A DNA stretch of 64,000 nucleotides, taken from an uncultured Gemmata sp. (lineage in GTDB: Bacteria; Planctomycetota; Planctomycetia; Gemmatales; Gemmataceae). Location: contig CALDUT010000011.1 in assembly GCA_937924775.1 (NCBI GenBank), positions 1 through 64,000 on the forward strand, read 5' to 3'. Below, piece by piece: positions 19,117-28,746 of this stretch. A program made the translations under genes and the position numbers. The notes under the pieces were generated by a model that saw nothing but the letters and a program-made list of their open reading frames with translations, did no database searches and was not told the origin of the DNA. Numbering within the stretch: the stretch's first letter is position 1; every line of letters begins with the position of its first letter.

Positions 19117-21198
19117 TTATTTCTGGAAATGCTTCTCGACTGCATCCCAGCCCACCACCGGGGCCTGGCAGGCGAAATTCTCGCAAATGTACACGGTACA
19201 CTCGTTGTTGACCATCATCTTGCCTTCGAACAAACTGGCCAGTTCCTTCGGCACAGCTCCAGTGGCCGGGTCGTGAAAAGCCAGCACCCGATGGGGATGA
19301 AACCGCTGCCACAGAAGGGTGAAAATCCGCTCGGTGGCTGGCTGCGTGCGTGGGCCGACGATCGCGACCTGCTGTACTGGGCCCAGGAAGAAGTCGAGAG
19401 CGATCAGCATCTGCCCGCTGGCCGCGGGATGCTCGGCCATTGTGTCGCGGTAGGCCCGCAGGGTCCGTTCCGCCGGTTCGGCCAGATCGCGTCGGCCTGT
19501 GAGAGCCGCCAGTCGTAAGAGAGCCGTGACGGCCATGGCGTTGCCGCTGGGGGTGGAGCCGTCGTGCAAGTCTTTGGTTCGGGCGATGAGAGGTTCGTGA
19601 TCGTCGGCGGTGAAGAAGAAACCCGCGCCGTGCGGGTCGGCGAAGTGCCGGAGCAGGCTTTCGGCCAGTTCCATCGCGGCCTGGAGCCACTGGGGCTCGA
19701 AGGTGGCTTCGTAGAGAGTGACCAGCGCATCGGCGAGGTAGGCATAATCTTCGAGATAACCGTTGAGTTTGGGGGGTTGGCCCACACCGGCAGTGCGGTA
19801 GAGCCGGCCCGCGGGTGTTCGCATGGTTTCGAGCAAGAAATGGGCCGCGGCTGAGGCCGCCTGGAGGTAGCGGGGTTCGTGGAAGACCGTGCCGGCTTGT
19901 GCGCAGGCAGCGATCATGAGTGCATTCCACGCGGTGAGAATCTTTTCATCGCGCTCGGGCCAGACCCGCTGCGAGCGAGCCGCATAGAGCTTCTGCTTCA
20001 CCTGCTGCAACCGGGTCTGAAAATCCGCCAACGTCATCCCGTGGGCTTTGGCTTCGTCGGCGTCGGACAATTGACGATAGAGAATGTTGCGGCCCTCAAA
20101 GTTCCCCTGGGGCGTGACTCGCCACACCTTGCAGGCGAATTCGCCATCGTCAGGCCCGAGGACGGCGTACAGTTCTTGTTGGGTCCAGATGTAGAATTTG
20201 CCTTCTTCACCGTCGCTATCGGCATCGTGGGTAGAATAGAAGGCCCCGGTGGGGGCGGTCATTTCGCGGAGAACATAATCGAGCGTTTCGCGGGCGATGG
20301 TCTGGAACAACGGGTCACAAGTGACTTGCCACGCTTCGAGATAGGCGATGGTCAGTAACGCGTTGTCGTAGAGCATTTTCTCGAAATGCGGCACGAGCCA
20401 ACGTTCGTCGGTGCTGTAACGGGCAAAGCCGCCCCCGATCTGATCGTAAATTCCGCCGCGCGCCATCATGGTGAGGGTGTGTTGCACCATGTCGAGCGCG
20501 AGGGGGTCGCGGAAACGGGCATGGAGCCGCAACAGCAGCCGCAATTCCAACGCATGGGGGAACTTGGGAGCGGTACCAAAGCCGCCAAAACGCGGATCGT
20601 AGCTGCGTCGCAAGGCATTCAAGGCCCCGGCGAGCAATTCCGCGGTGGGCATCGAATCGCTGGCTGTGACGTTCCCCATCTGTTGCAGGTGGTGCGTGAC
20701 GTTCCGAGCCACTTCCTCAATGCGGCCACGTTGATTCATCCACGCATCGCGAATAGCCGCCAGAAGGGTTTTGAAGCTGGGGCGGTGTGGGACGTAGCGG
20801 TCGTCCGGGGGGTAGTAGGTGCCCGCGTAAAATGGTGTCAGGTCGGGTGTCAGAAAAACCGACAGTGGCCATCCCCCGCCTTCGCGGGTCATCAGTTGCA
20901 AGGCGTTCATGTAAATCGTATCGAGATCGGGGCGTTCTTCGCGGTCCACTTTGATGCACACAAAATGGTCATTGAGAAAGGCCGCGGTCGCTTCATCTTC
21001 AAAGCTCTCGTGCTCCATCACATGGCACCAATGACACGCGGAGTAACCGATTGACAGGAAAATGGGCCGGTTGAGTTCTTTCGCCTTGGCCAAGGCCTCC
21101 GGTCCCCACGGATACCAATCGACGGGGTTATAGGCGTGCTGCCGCAGGTAGAGGCTGGATTCGTTGGCCAGCCGGTTGGGTTGGCGTGTTACAGTCAT
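19117..21198 (-). CDS. Thioredoxin-fold/glycosidase-like protein of the YyaL/SPATA20 (DUF255) family
   Basis: 693 residues. The N-terminal thioredoxin-like domain starts with [17 protein letters not shown] and has [18 protein letters not shown] with the CxxC motif at about 55-58. The rest is an alpha/alpha toroid like that of N-acylglucosamine epimerases (repeated helices, [22 protein letters not shown]). Highly conserved family, full length here. Proposed roles are in redox or carbohydrate metabolism; the true function is unsettled. Upstream of the DUF2721 gene. Confidence 0.93.
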   Translation of the reverse strand: MTVTRQPNRLANESSLYLRQHAYNPVDWYPWGPEALAKAKELNRPIFLSIGYSACHWCHVMEHESFEDEATAAFLNDHFVCIKVDREERPDLDTIYMNALQLMTREGGGWPLSVFLTPDLTPFYAGTYYPPDDRYVPHRPSFKTLLAAIRDAWMNQRGRIEEVARNVTHHLQQMGNVTASDSMPTAELLAGALNALRRSYDPRFGGFGTAPKFPHALELRLLLRLHARFRDPLALDMVQHTLTMMARGGIYDQIGGGFARYSTDERWLVPHFEKMLYDNALLTIAYLEAWQVTCDPLFQTIARETLDYVLREMTAPTGAFYSTHDADSDGEEGKFYIWTQQELYAVLGPDDGEFACKVWRVTPQGNFEGRNILYRQLSDADEAKAHGMTLADFQTRLQQVKQKLYAARSQRVWPERDEKILTAWNALMIAACAQAGTVFHEPRYLQAASAAAHFLLETMRTPAGRLYRTAGVGQPPKLNGYLEDYAYLADALVTLYEATFEPQWLQAAMELAESLLRHFADPHGAGFFFTADDHEPLIARTKDLHDGSTPSGNAMAVTALLRLAALTGRRDLAEPAERTLRAYRDTMAEHPAASGQMLIALDFFLGPVQQVAIVGPRTQPATERIFTLLWQRFHPHRVLAFHDPATGAVPKELASLFEGKMMVNNECTVYICENFACQAPVVGWDAVEKHFQK

Positions 21199-21266
21199 GG
21201 ATGCCTCGGGGTTGAAAGGGCAATAGGATTGTACGGAATCGGTCCGGTTCTCTCGGTGAGTTTCTC

Positions 21267-22067
21267 ATGCTCCGCTCTCAGTTGGCAGTGTGGTTAGTTC
21301 TGGTGGTGTTTCTTCCGGCGTGGGTCGCGGCCGCAGAACCGCAACCGCTGCCGCGGGCGCACGCCCACAACGACTACGAACACCCGCGGCCGCTTCACGA
21401 CGCGTTGGTGTGTGGCTTTTGCAGTGTGGAAGCGGATATTTGGCGACCCAAAGAAGGTTTACTGGTCGCCCACATGCCCCGGGAGCTGAAACCGGAACGC
21501 ACGCTTGAGAAACTCTATCTGGAACCACTTCGGCAACGGGCCCGTGCCAACGGCGGAACAATCTACCCCAACGGCCCCGAATTTTATCTGCTGATCGACA
21601 TAAAGTCTGATGCAAAAGAGACTTACGCTGCGTTAGCGAAGGTTTTGGAACAATACGCCGACATTCTGACCGTCGTTTGCGATGGCCGAACCGCGACGAA
21701 CGCCGTGACGGTCATCATCAGCGGCAACCGCGACGTCGCCACGATCCGCCAGCAAGCCGTTCGCTACGCCATGATCGACGGTCGCCCCAGCGATTTGGAC
21801 GGCGGTGCTCCTTGCCATCTGATTCCATGGATCAGCCAATCGTGGCGAGTGTTATTCCAATGGGATGGCACCGGGGAAATGCCCGCTCACCAGCGCACTA
21901 AACTCCGTGATTTGGTCGCTACCGCGCACCAACAAGGCCGCAAAGTGCGTTTGTGGGGCACACCCGAAAACGAGGCGGCGTGGAAGGAACTGCTTGCCGC
22001 CGGCGTCGATTTCCTCAACACCGACCGGCTTGCGGAACTGGAAAAATTCCTGCGAAGTCAGCGGTAA
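21267..22067 (+). CDS. Secreted PI-PLC-like / AIM6-like phosphodiesterase
   Basis: 266 residues with a signal peptide (about 1-22). The mature protein begins with PRAHAHNDYEHPRPLHDAL, followed by the VEADIW and VAHMP segments. These are the active-site regions of PI-specific phospholipase C-like and glycerophosphodiester phosphodiesterase TIM barrels (two catalytic His, a Glu/Asp pair for metal). The C-terminus has RLWGTPENEAAWKELLAAGVDFLNTD, typical of the fold. Probably acts on a phosphodiester in the periplasm. Substrate unknown. Confidence 0.82.
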   Translation: MLRSQLAVWLVLVVFLPAWVAAAEPQPLPRAHAHNDYEHPRPLHDALVCGFCSVEADIWRPKEGLLVAHMPRELKPERTLEKLYLEPLRQRARANGGTIYPNGPEFYLLIDIKSDAKETYAALAKVLEQYADILTVVCDGRTATNAVTVIISGNRDVATIRQQAVRYAMIDGRPSDLDGGAPCHLIPWISQSWRVLFQWDGTGEMPAHQRTKLRDLVATAHQQGRKVRLWGTPENEAAWKELLAAGVDFLNTDRLAELEKFLRSQR

Positions 22068-22105
22068 CCGCCACGCTGAATCGTCGCTGGCTGAGGCGCC
22101 AAACC

Positions 22106-22126
22106 CGTGGCCCAGGCAGGGCCACG
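22106..22126. terminator. Hairpin between two convergent genes
   Basis: CGTGGCCC (22106-22113), loop AGGCA, GGGCCACG (22119-22126); an outer CGTCGC/GCGACG pair may extend it. It fills the 66-bp gap between convergent stops and may work as a bidirectional terminator. No clear T run on either side. Confidence 0.45.
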
Positions 22127-22133
22127 GCGACGA

Positions 22134-23912
22134 CTATCCAGCCGTCGTCGGCTTGTCGCGCTTCGGGCGGGCTTTGATGTCGAACAGGCCGAAGATTTCC
22201 TCCTCCGTCAGCCCGCGCGACTCGGGCTTATCTGCCTGAGCGATCAGTTCATTGAAAAGTTGGCGTTTGGCTTCCAGAATTTCGGCGATGCGTTGTTCGA
22301 TGGTGTTGCTGCTGAGAAATCGCGTCACGGTGACCGGGTGCTTTTGCCCCAGCCGGTGGGCGCGGTTGATGGCCTGATCCTCGACGGCGGGGTTCCACCA
22401 GCGATCGAACAGGAACACATAGTTGGCAAATTGCAGATTCAATCCCACACTGCCGGTACCGTAGCTCATCAGTAATACATGGCAGTTAGGATCGTCGCGG
22501 AATCGGTCGAGAATGGACGTGCGTTGCTGATGGGGAATTTTCCCGTGGAATTGTAACGCTCCGTAACGGGACAGGGCCTGCGCCAGCACTTGCAGCGGTT
22601 CCACCCATTGCGAAAAGACAATCGCCTTGTGGCCGCTCTCTGCGACTTCCTCCATATCGGTGAGCAACTGCTCGAGTTTGGCGCTATCGCCGGTGACCGG
22701 ATCGAAGTTGCAAATCTGTTTGAGCCGCATGACGAGCTGAAAAACGTGCTGAATGGTGATAGTGTCGCCGAGTTGATTGAGATGAACGACGCCCTCATTT
22801 TCGGCACGGTCGTAGGCGGCTCGTTGGGCGGGTGTCAGTTCGATTTCAATATCGCGAATGGTCTTCGCGGGCATGTCGGATTGGACGAGGTCTTTGGTTC
22901 GCCGCAAAATCGAGTCGGAGGTGTAGTGGGGTAACCGTCGCGGGGGTGTTCCAGGGGGGATGCGCCCGCTATCGAGGAAGCTGAAAATGTTCACGAGGTC
23001 GTCGGGGTGGTTTTCGATCGGCGTGCCGGTGAGGGCCCAACTGCGGCTGCGGTGAATCGCCCGCACCACTTGCGACGTTTTGCTGTCTTTGTTCTTGATC
23101 CGTTGGGCTTCGTCCAACACTACCACATCGAAATGTACCCGTGGATCGGTGGCCAATTCGCAATCGCGGCCAAGAGTTTCGTAGTTGATGAGTTTGAGCG
23201 GGCAGTTGGATACCAACCACATGCGGCGGCGTTCTTCCGGGTCGCCGTCGAAGGTTTCGAAGGGGATATCAGGGGCCCACATTTTCAGCTCGCGGGCCCA
23301 ATTGTGCATCAGCGGTTTGGGGCACACCACCAAAGCCCGGTGAATGTAGCCGTGATGAAACAGCACCCGCAGGGCGAGAATGGCCTGCGCGGTTTTCCCC
23401 AAGCCCATTTCATCGGCTAATAGGGCGCTGTGGCGCGGTACCAGAAACGCGATTCCTTCGAGTTGATACTTATACGGCTCAAACGGCACTTCCAACTGCC
23501 GGCTACCGAATAAGCCATCAAGTGGCGGTTGCAGCAGATAGAGTAAACGATCTTTGAAAAGGACCGTGTCGGTGGTAGGCTTGGGGCGGATGCGGGGACG
23601 GACGGGTTCACTGTGGTCGGGAAGCGCTGGGTTGAACACTGGCGGCGAGCCACCCGACATACCCGGAGTGCGGCTCGGGGGGTGAGGCCGAGCCGGTGGG
23701 GTGTAGTCCACCGGGGGGGCCGGGAACTTCCAGCCTTCAGTCGAGACACTCATTTCCAGCCGGCCGAGGGAACGAACCCACGGGGCCTCATTCAGCAGCC
23801 GGGCCTCGCGGACGTTTGGGTCTAACGGATAATCCAGTTTGGCCAGTTCAAACGTCGGCGAACCCAGCTCGACAGCGACTTCTACCGCTTCGGTCAACTC
23901 GTCAAGCGGCAC
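22134..23912 (-). CDS. SNF2-family DEAD-like ATPase
   Basis: About 592 residues. Helicase motifs: I DEMGLGKT (about 167), II DEAQ (about 266), III ALTGTPIEN, V and VI DRWWNPAVEDQAINRAHRLGQ (about 505-525). This is a Swi2/Snf2 DNA translocase without an evident nuclease domain; the N-terminal 120 residues are Pro-rich and unlike others. The start is set at the GTG at 23912, which overlaps the upstream stop (GTGCCGCTTGA) and has GGGAG 9 bases before it. A GTG at 23954 would add 14 residues but has no ribosome site. Confidence 0.92.
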   Translation of the reverse strand: MPLDELTEAVEVAVELGSPTFELAKLDYPLDPNVREARLLNEAPWVRSLGRLEMSVSTEGWKFPAPPVDYTPPARPHPPSRTPGMSGGSPPVFNPALPDHSEPVRPRIRPKPTTDTVLFKDRLLYLLQPPLDGLFGSRQLEVPFEPYKYQLEGIAFLVPRHSALLADEMGLGKTAQAILALRVLFHHGYIHRALVVCPKPLMHNWARELKMWAPDIPFETFDGDPEERRRMWLVSNCPLKLINYETLGRDCELATDPRVHFDVVVLDEAQRIKNKDSKTSQVVRAIHRSRSWALTGTPIENHPDDLVNIFSFLDSGRIPPGTPPRRLPHYTSDSILRRTKDLVQSDMPAKTIRDIEIELTPAQRAAYDRAENEGVVHLNQLGDTITIQHVFQLVMRLKQICNFDPVTGDSAKLEQLLTDMEEVAESGHKAIVFSQWVEPLQVLAQALSRYGALQFHGKIPHQQRTSILDRFRDDPNCHVLLMSYGTGSVGLNLQFANYVFLFDRWWNPAVEDQAINRAHRLGQKHPVTVTRFLSSNTIEQRIAEILEAKRQLFNELIAQADKPESRGLTEEEIFGLFDIKARPKRDKPTTAG

Positions 23913-24447
23913 GGTTGGTGACTCCCATTTTGCGGGCCTCGGCCACGGCTTCACGCACGCGGCTGAACGGCTCGGCCAAATCTACCGCAGAATCCACTTG
24001 GTCCAAAAGTACGATGATCCGGTCACGATCGGCCTCAAATTTTCGCGCTAGCACTAAGGGGGCCGACGACCGACTGTGGGGAAAGGCCACCAGTTCCGTC
24101 AGGGGTTCCGGGGGCGAGCCAACGCCAATCACCGGAATTTCGATCCGCGCTCGCAAGGCCAGTGCCGGTAGGCTATCCGTTACGATCAGATCCGGTTTGG
24201 TGGTTGTTTTCTCTACAAGGGTTTTGCCAATAACGTCGGCGTGGATGTATTCCGTGAGGGTGGGGCCGTAAAGTACTGCTTGGACGCGGTTGGGCTGAAC
24301 AGCGGTTGTCAGGCGGAATTCTAAGGGGCGGCCCCAACCGTTGGTCACCAGATACCCTCCGAGCCACCCGTTGGCTTCTTGCAGCACAGAAAGAAACCCC
24401 AAAGTCAGCAGTCCGTGCGGCTTGGCAGACGCGGTCGCTAGTGTCAC
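23902..24447 (-). CDS. Unknown protein translationally coupled to the SNF2 ATPase
   Basis: 181 residues from a GTG at 24447. No known motif was recognised. Predicted alpha/beta, with segments GFLSVLQEANGWLGGYLVTN and KPDLIVTDSLPALALR; no signal peptide or membrane segment. Its stop lies 11 bases inside the start of the SNF2 gene, so the two are co-translated. It may be an accessory subunit or adaptor of the ATPase, but nothing in the sequence proves this. Confidence 0.75.
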   Translation of the reverse strand: MTLATASAKPHGLLTLGFLSVLQEANGWLGGYLVTNGWGRPLEFRLTTAVQPNRVQAVLYGPTLTEYIHADVIGKTLVEKTTTKPDLIVTDSLPALALRARIEIPVIGVGSPPEPLTELVAFPHSRSSAPLVLARKFEADRDRIIVLLDQVDSAVDLAEPFSRVREAVAEARKMGVTNRAA

Positions 24448-24736
24448 GGCAAGCAGTCCTATCCGGGGAAGGGGACTCCACGCGGCACATCCTGAAATCG
24501 GCCATCCTCGGCGAAGGCTTCAGCCCCTTCGGCCAAGAAGCGGGTTCCCCGATGTTCCGCGGCGCGGCAGCCGGAAGTCTTTGCGCCCCTTCTCTGGATT
24601 GCCCCGATGACGATGACCAACGGAATCCGCTGAATTATCACTTTGTTGATTACCATTTGCCAGAAACTGATCTTTCGGAATTCTCCCAACCCGGTAAAAC
24701 AAACCCAAGGCCCCCTGTTTTAAGACGAGTTGTGCG

Positions 24737-26452
24737 ATGAGTGAATCGAACGAGTTGAAACTATCCCCGGTGGAAGCTCATAAAGCCGAAAGCCGCTACC
24801 TGCGGGGAACCTTGGCTGAGGAGTTTGCGGATACCGCGCTCGATCATTTGAGCGAAGCGAATAAAAGCCTCATCAAGTTCCACGGCAGTTATCAGCAAGA
24901 AGATCGCGACGCCCGGAAAAACCGCAGCAAAGCAGGTGTTGGGAAAGTGTACATGTTCATGATTCGCCTCAAGCTCCCCGGCGGGAAGCTAACGGCCGAC
25001 CAATATCTGGCTATGGACGACATCGCCCAGCAATACGCCAACGGGACTCTCCGCATCACCACCCGGCAGAGCTTTCAATTCCACGGCGTGTTGAAAAACA
25101 ACATGAAGGCGACAATGGCCGCGATCAATGCGACTCTTGTCACCACATTGGGGGCCTGTGGCGATATCAACCGTAATGTGATCAGTTGCCCAGCTCCGCT
25201 TCCAGACCCTACCCGGCGGCAGATGATGGCCGATTGTGAAGCGGTGGCTGCGCATCTCACGCCCCGGGCCGGAAAACAGAGTTATCACGAAATTTGGCTC
25301 AACGGCCAACCACAACCGGTGGAGAATGTTTTGCCGGAGGTGGCCGAACCGATCTACGGCAAAACCTACCTGCCCCGCAAGTTCAAGGTGGCTTTCGCCT
25401 TACCACACGACAACTGCACCGATATTCTGGCGAATTGCCTGGGCTTTCTGGCGATCACGGAAAACGGCCAACCGGTCGGCTACAACCTCTACGCCGGCGG
25501 GGGCCAAGGGCAGACCAATAGCAAGCCAGATACCTACCCGCTTCTGGCCCAGCCGATTGGCTTTATCGAACTGGACGAAGTTCTCCCCGCGGCCGAAGGG
25601 ATCATCAAACTTTTCCGCGATCATGGCAACCGGGTGGACCGGAAACGCGCCCGGCTCAAGTACGTTCTCAAAGATTGGGGTCTGGAGAAGTTCCGCGAAG
25701 TCTTCTATCGGGACTATTTTCCTCATCCGCGGCGTGAACCCCGCCCGGCGGCCATCACCGGGCTCGATTTGCACCACGGCTGGCACAGCATGGGCGGCGA
25801 CCGCTATTTCCTCGGCTTGTCGGTGGAAAATGGCCGCATCAAAGACGAAGGCACGCTCCGGCTGCGTAGCGGCCTGCGAGCTATTGTGGCCAAGTACAAG
25901 TGCGACGTTCGCCTCACGCCGCAGCAAGATATTCTGCTGTGCGGGTTCACGGCCGCCGAGCGTCCGGGCGTGGAAGCTCTCCTGCAAGACTACGGGATTC
26001 CGCGGCCGGAAACCCTATCCCAAGTGCAGCGGTGGAGTATGGCCTGCCCGGCCATTCCCACATGTCCTTTGGCCATCACCGAAAGCGAACGGGCCTTACC
26101 GGCGATAATCGATCAACTGGAAATGGTTCTCCGCGACCTGGGATTGTCCGACGAATGCCTTAGCGTGCGAATGACCGGCTGCCCCAACGGCTGTGCCCGG
26201 CCATATCAGAGTGAAATCGGCTTGGTGGGCCGCGGGGGCACCAAGTACACCCTTTATCTGGGCGGCGATTCCTTTGGTCGGCGACTGAATGCGGAAGTTC
26301 TCGACGGCGTCCCGATCGAGCAGATCGTGCCGCGCTTGGCCCGGGTATTCGCGGCGTATAAGGCGGAACGGACCCCCGGTGAACCGTTTGGGTATTACTG
26401 CGCCCGCGTCGGAGTGGAGAGGTTGAAGGAGTTGGTCGCCGCACCGGTTTGA
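24737..26452 (+). CDS. cysI: Assimilatory sulfite reductase, siroheme/4Fe-4S subunit
   Basis: 571 residues. The two-repeat nitrite/sulfite reductase ferredoxin-like architecture is clear. The siroheme-4Fe4S ligands are in CPAIPTCPLAITESER (Cys about 436 and 442) and MTGCPNGCARP (Cys about 481 and 485). The N-terminal RITTRQSFQFHGV is also conserved. It reduces sulfite to sulfide with six electrons. No flavoprotein cysJ is adjacent, so the donor may be ferredoxin or a distant reductase. Sat and cysH, the earlier steps, are 30 kb downstream. It could use ferredoxin (Sir type); this cannot be settled here. Confidence 0.93.
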   Translation: MSESNELKLSPVEAHKAESRYLRGTLAEEFADTALDHLSEANKSLIKFHGSYQQEDRDARKNRSKAGVGKVYMFMIRLKLPGGKLTADQYLAMDDIAQQYANGTLRITTRQSFQFHGVLKNNMKATMAAINATLVTTLGACGDINRNVISCPAPLPDPTRRQMMADCEAVAAHLTPRAGKQSYHEIWLNGQPQPVENVLPEVAEPIYGKTYLPRKFKVAFALPHDNCTDILANCLGFLAITENGQPVGYNLYAGGGQGQTNSKPDTYPLLAQPIGFIELDEVLPAAEGIIKLFRDHGNRVDRKRARLKYVLKDWGLEKFREVFYRDYFPHPRREPRPAAITGLDLHHGWHSMGGDRYFLGLSVENGRIKDEGTLRLRSGLRAIVAKYKCDVRLTPQQDILLCGFTAAERPGVEALLQDYGIPRPETLSQVQRWSMACPAIPTCPLAITESERALPAIIDQLEMVLRDLGLSDECLSVRMTGCPNGCARPYQSEIGLVGRGGTKYTLYLGGDSFGRRLNAEVLDGVPIEQIVPRLARVFAAYKAERTPGEPFGYYCARVGVERLKELVAAPV

Positions 26453-26481
26453 CGGCTTGGAGAATCCGAGCGCGATTGGCT

Positions 26482-26521
26482 CCGTGGCCGTAGCGGTGGT
26501 GTTACGGCCACGGCTGTTTTT
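26482..26521 (+). terminator. Rho-independent terminator of the sulfite reductase gene
   Basis: Perfect 11-bp stem CCGTGGCCGTA (26482-26492) with TACGGCCACGG (26503-26513), a 10-base loop, then CTGTTTTT. It begins 30 bases after the stop. The clearest intrinsic terminator in the window. Confidence 0.88.
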
Positions 26522-26546
26522 CCTACGATGCTGGCCCGATGTCTAT

Positions 26547-26736
26547 TTTTGTCTAGTTTAGTATACTTTTGTCTGCTAATAATGGCTATTTTCAAAGCGG
26601 TGAAAACGAGATGCCAAAGCCGATATTATTCGTAAGTTCAATATTGGCAAGCTCTTCGGAATGACATTCTAACCATCGCCGACGTTCCACGTGGAACATT
26701 TTTCAACAAAACTAGACACACCCCAAAACTAGACAC
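26547..26736. repeat. Iteron-like short repeats around a palindrome
   Basis: TTTTGTCT occurs at 26547-26554 and 26567-26574 (period 20). AAAACTAGACAC occurs at 26708-26719 and 26725-26736 (period 17). The GTCTAGTTT at 26551-26559 is the inverse complement of the core of the second pair. Direct and inverted copies thus bracket the parS-like site. Confidence 0.7.
26683..26698. promoter_or_regulatory. parS-like 16-bp palindrome (candidate ParB site)
   Basis: CGTTCCACGTGGAACA, of which 14 bp are a perfect palindrome. Known chromosomal parS sites follow TGTTNCACGTGNAACA closely; this one differs only in the first base. It lies in a gene-free AT-rich block. parA/parB genes are not in the window. 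Confidence 0.6.
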
Positions 26737-27002
26737 GGGCCCCGGGTGGGCAGGCCACGGCGGGGAATGACTTACCAGGCCATGAGCTAGCGCCAGGGAT
26801 GCTCCGCGATGGCCCGCGAACCCAGCCGACGGGCCCACAAAGCGATCTTCTGGCTACTTAGGCCTTATCCACTTATCGCCGAGCCATGGCACTCGGCGGC
26901 CCACTCCAGTTTCTGCGTCGCTCAACGGCACCAAAATAGGTTAGTGGGTGTAGCATCCAGTCTATTCACACCCTGCCGCGGCAAGTTCCGCCAACGGCTG
27001 GC

Positions 27003-27715
27003 TCACGGCATGGCGAAAGTTTTCTCATCGACGGACACGGTTACTTTCACCTCCGTGATTTCGACATCCATGACTATCTGGCCATTCCTTTTGACCAACA
27101 GGCGCATGGGTTGTCGCGTGTTTGGAATTTCTGTGTCTTGGCTGAGAATGGTTTCTTCGGTCAGCTCCTTTGGGTACGTTTCGTCGCGGACACGGGTTTC
27201 GACTTTCACCAACAGGCCGGTTGGTTTGTTGAAGTACAAGTTGATGGGGCGATAACCGGCCCGGGTCACTTGTATCCCCCAAGCCGGTTTATCGTCCACG
27301 AGGGTGCCTTCCAGCGCTGTGAGGGGTGTACTGGGGGTTTTTGAGGGCGAATAGCCGGCATGACCCATGCGGCGTGGGCTTGCTCCTTGGCTTCGGCACG
27401 CTCATTGGGTGTCATCTCGCGTGTTTGTTTGTCGTCGCGAACCCATCCTTGCTCGCCGGCAAATACTGTGTGTGGTGCTTGTTTTTTCCCTAATACCTCC
27501 AGCTGGCCCGTGGTCTTGTTTTTCTCGGCCCCCATGGCCACCGAGGTATCTGTCAGTGGGCTATCCAGCCCGTTGGTGGAGTGAGTTTCTTGGAATTGAA
27601 CGGTTATCGCGGGGAACTGGGAGAGTACCTCGTGGCCCCCGTGAGCCGCGAGGGCATTGTCGAGAATCGTTTGCAGGTCACGCTTGTTGTAGCACATCAT
27701 CACCACTAGCAACAT
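27003..27715 (-). pseudogene. Frameshifted gene for an exported lipoprotein-sorting-like protein
   Basis: Two overlapping frames together make one protein. The first (27266-27715) starts MLLVVMMCYNKRDLQ, has the ribosome site AAGGGGAA, and contains DNALAAHGGHEVLSQFPAITVQF. The second (27003-27368) continues with VDDKPAWGIQVTRAGYRPINLYFNKPTGLLVKVE to the end. The same order (N-terminal AHGG segment, then GxxxxxxYFDxxTGLL) is found in a planctomycete family of about 240 residues. The break is at or near the G5T5 run at 27333-27342 (A5C5 on the coding strand). It could be a true pseudogene or a base-calling slip in the homopolymer. Confidence 0.75.
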
Positions 27716-27819
27716 TAGGAATTCCCCTTTCAGTTTGACCGGGAATGTTTAAGGTGAAATGAGTGGCACAGGGCTTGGGTCAACGCTGACATCATTCCAC
27801 TCCGGGAGGGCCGGACGAC

Positions 27820-28746
27820 ATGACCGACGACTTTCTCGACCGGTTCTCTGGTAAGGGGGTTCCGCGTTTGGGCAGTCCGCCGGTGGCCAATCCCCGGCTG
27901 CGCGATCCGGTGGGTTTGCAATGCCTATTTGAAGGGCCGTTGGCTTTTGATGCTGGGGCAGTGCAGAAAGCCTTGCGTGATTACCACCCGGAAATGGCCG
28001 AGGCCACCGCGGAATTGCTCGCAGTTCCGCCTCCGGAACAGCCATCACCCTACGGCATCGAACCCACACTGTTAGGGCTTCTGGCGTGGGATCGGCATGT
28101 GGTCAAGCTCGTGGGCTTCAACGCGCCCATGCCGACCGACGCGGTCGAAGCCTGTGTTCGCCCCGCCCACTTCGCGGCGGAATACAAAGCCCGGGCTTAC
28201 GAGCATCAATCCCATGTGATGCTTTATTATGTGGGCTACGATCAGGATCCGCTCGAACAGTATGTGGCCGTTGCGGCCTGTGCCGGGGCGATTGCCTATT
28301 TCGGGGCCAGCTTTGTATTGAATGAAACCGGTCACACCGCAGTTCCGGCGGCGGTCTTGCATCCGCACGAGGAAGATGCTGGCGACATTCTCCGCTCGCT
28401 GCGTCATTTCCCTCTGCCATTTCTGTATTGCGGGTTTGTTAAGCTGGAAGTGGAAGGAACCCCCGGCGTGTGGATGCGGACCTACGGTTGCCACCGCTTC
28501 GGCCTGCCCGATTTCGCCTTCCATGCCCCGGGGCACGAATACGGGGCCACCACCTTTGAACTGTTTGGCAACCTGTTAGCTTACCTGCGGCGCAGTGGCA
28601 ATACTCTGGCTCCTGATCATACGTTCCAGACCGACGATACAACCTTCTACCGCGTCCGCGCCCGCACTTTGGAGGAATGGTACCTGGCTAGCGAAGGCAG
28701 CATGCTGATTGTCGAGCGGATCCGCCCGGAGGAGGCCAACCGATGA
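27820..28746 (+). CDS. DUF4261-like protein
   Basis: 308 residues, no signal peptide or membrane segment. The pattern in the middle (HQSHVMLYYVGYDQDPLEQYVAVAACAGAI, then a late YGCHRFGLPDFAFHAPG) suggests the DUF4261 group; this is from memory of the style and needs a profile search. No enzyme motif seen. The stop overlaps the start of the next gene (ATGA at 28743-28746), so they are coupled. Confidence 0.6.
   Translation: MTDDFLDRFSGKGVPRLGSPPVANPRLRDPVGLQCLFEGPLAFDAGAVQKALRDYHPEMAEATAELLAVPPPEQPSPYGIEPTLLGLLAWDRHVVKLVGFNAPMPTDAVEACVRPAHFAAEYKARAYEHQSHVMLYYVGYDQDPLEQYVAVAACAGAIAYFGASFVLNETGHTAVPAAVLHPHEEDAGDILRSLRHFPLPFLYCGFVKLEVEGTPGVWMRTYGCHRFGLPDFAFHAPGHEYGATTFELFGNLLAYLRRSGNTLAPDHTFQTDDTTFYRVRARTLEEWYLASEGSMLIVERIRPEEANR

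Larger units (their letters stand above)
26522..27002. other. Gene-free, partly AT-rich intergenic block
   Basis: About 480 bases between the cysI terminator and the frameshifted gene with no coding sequence that looks real on either strand. It contains repeated TTTTGTCT and AAAACTAGACAC words and a parS-like palindrome, given as separate entries. The first 200 bases are much richer in A and T than the surroundings. Confidence 0.7.

Noticed and set aside
19091-19930. An upstream extension of the DUF2721 frame by 280 codons
   Set aside because: It overlaps the YyaL-like gene on the same strand in another frame, is rich in Arg and Pro, and the true start with a ribosome site is at 19090.
26809-27255. 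A 148-codon plus-strand frame in the cysI-DUF4261 gap
   Set aside because: It is antisense to the frameshifted exported protein and has no conserved pattern.
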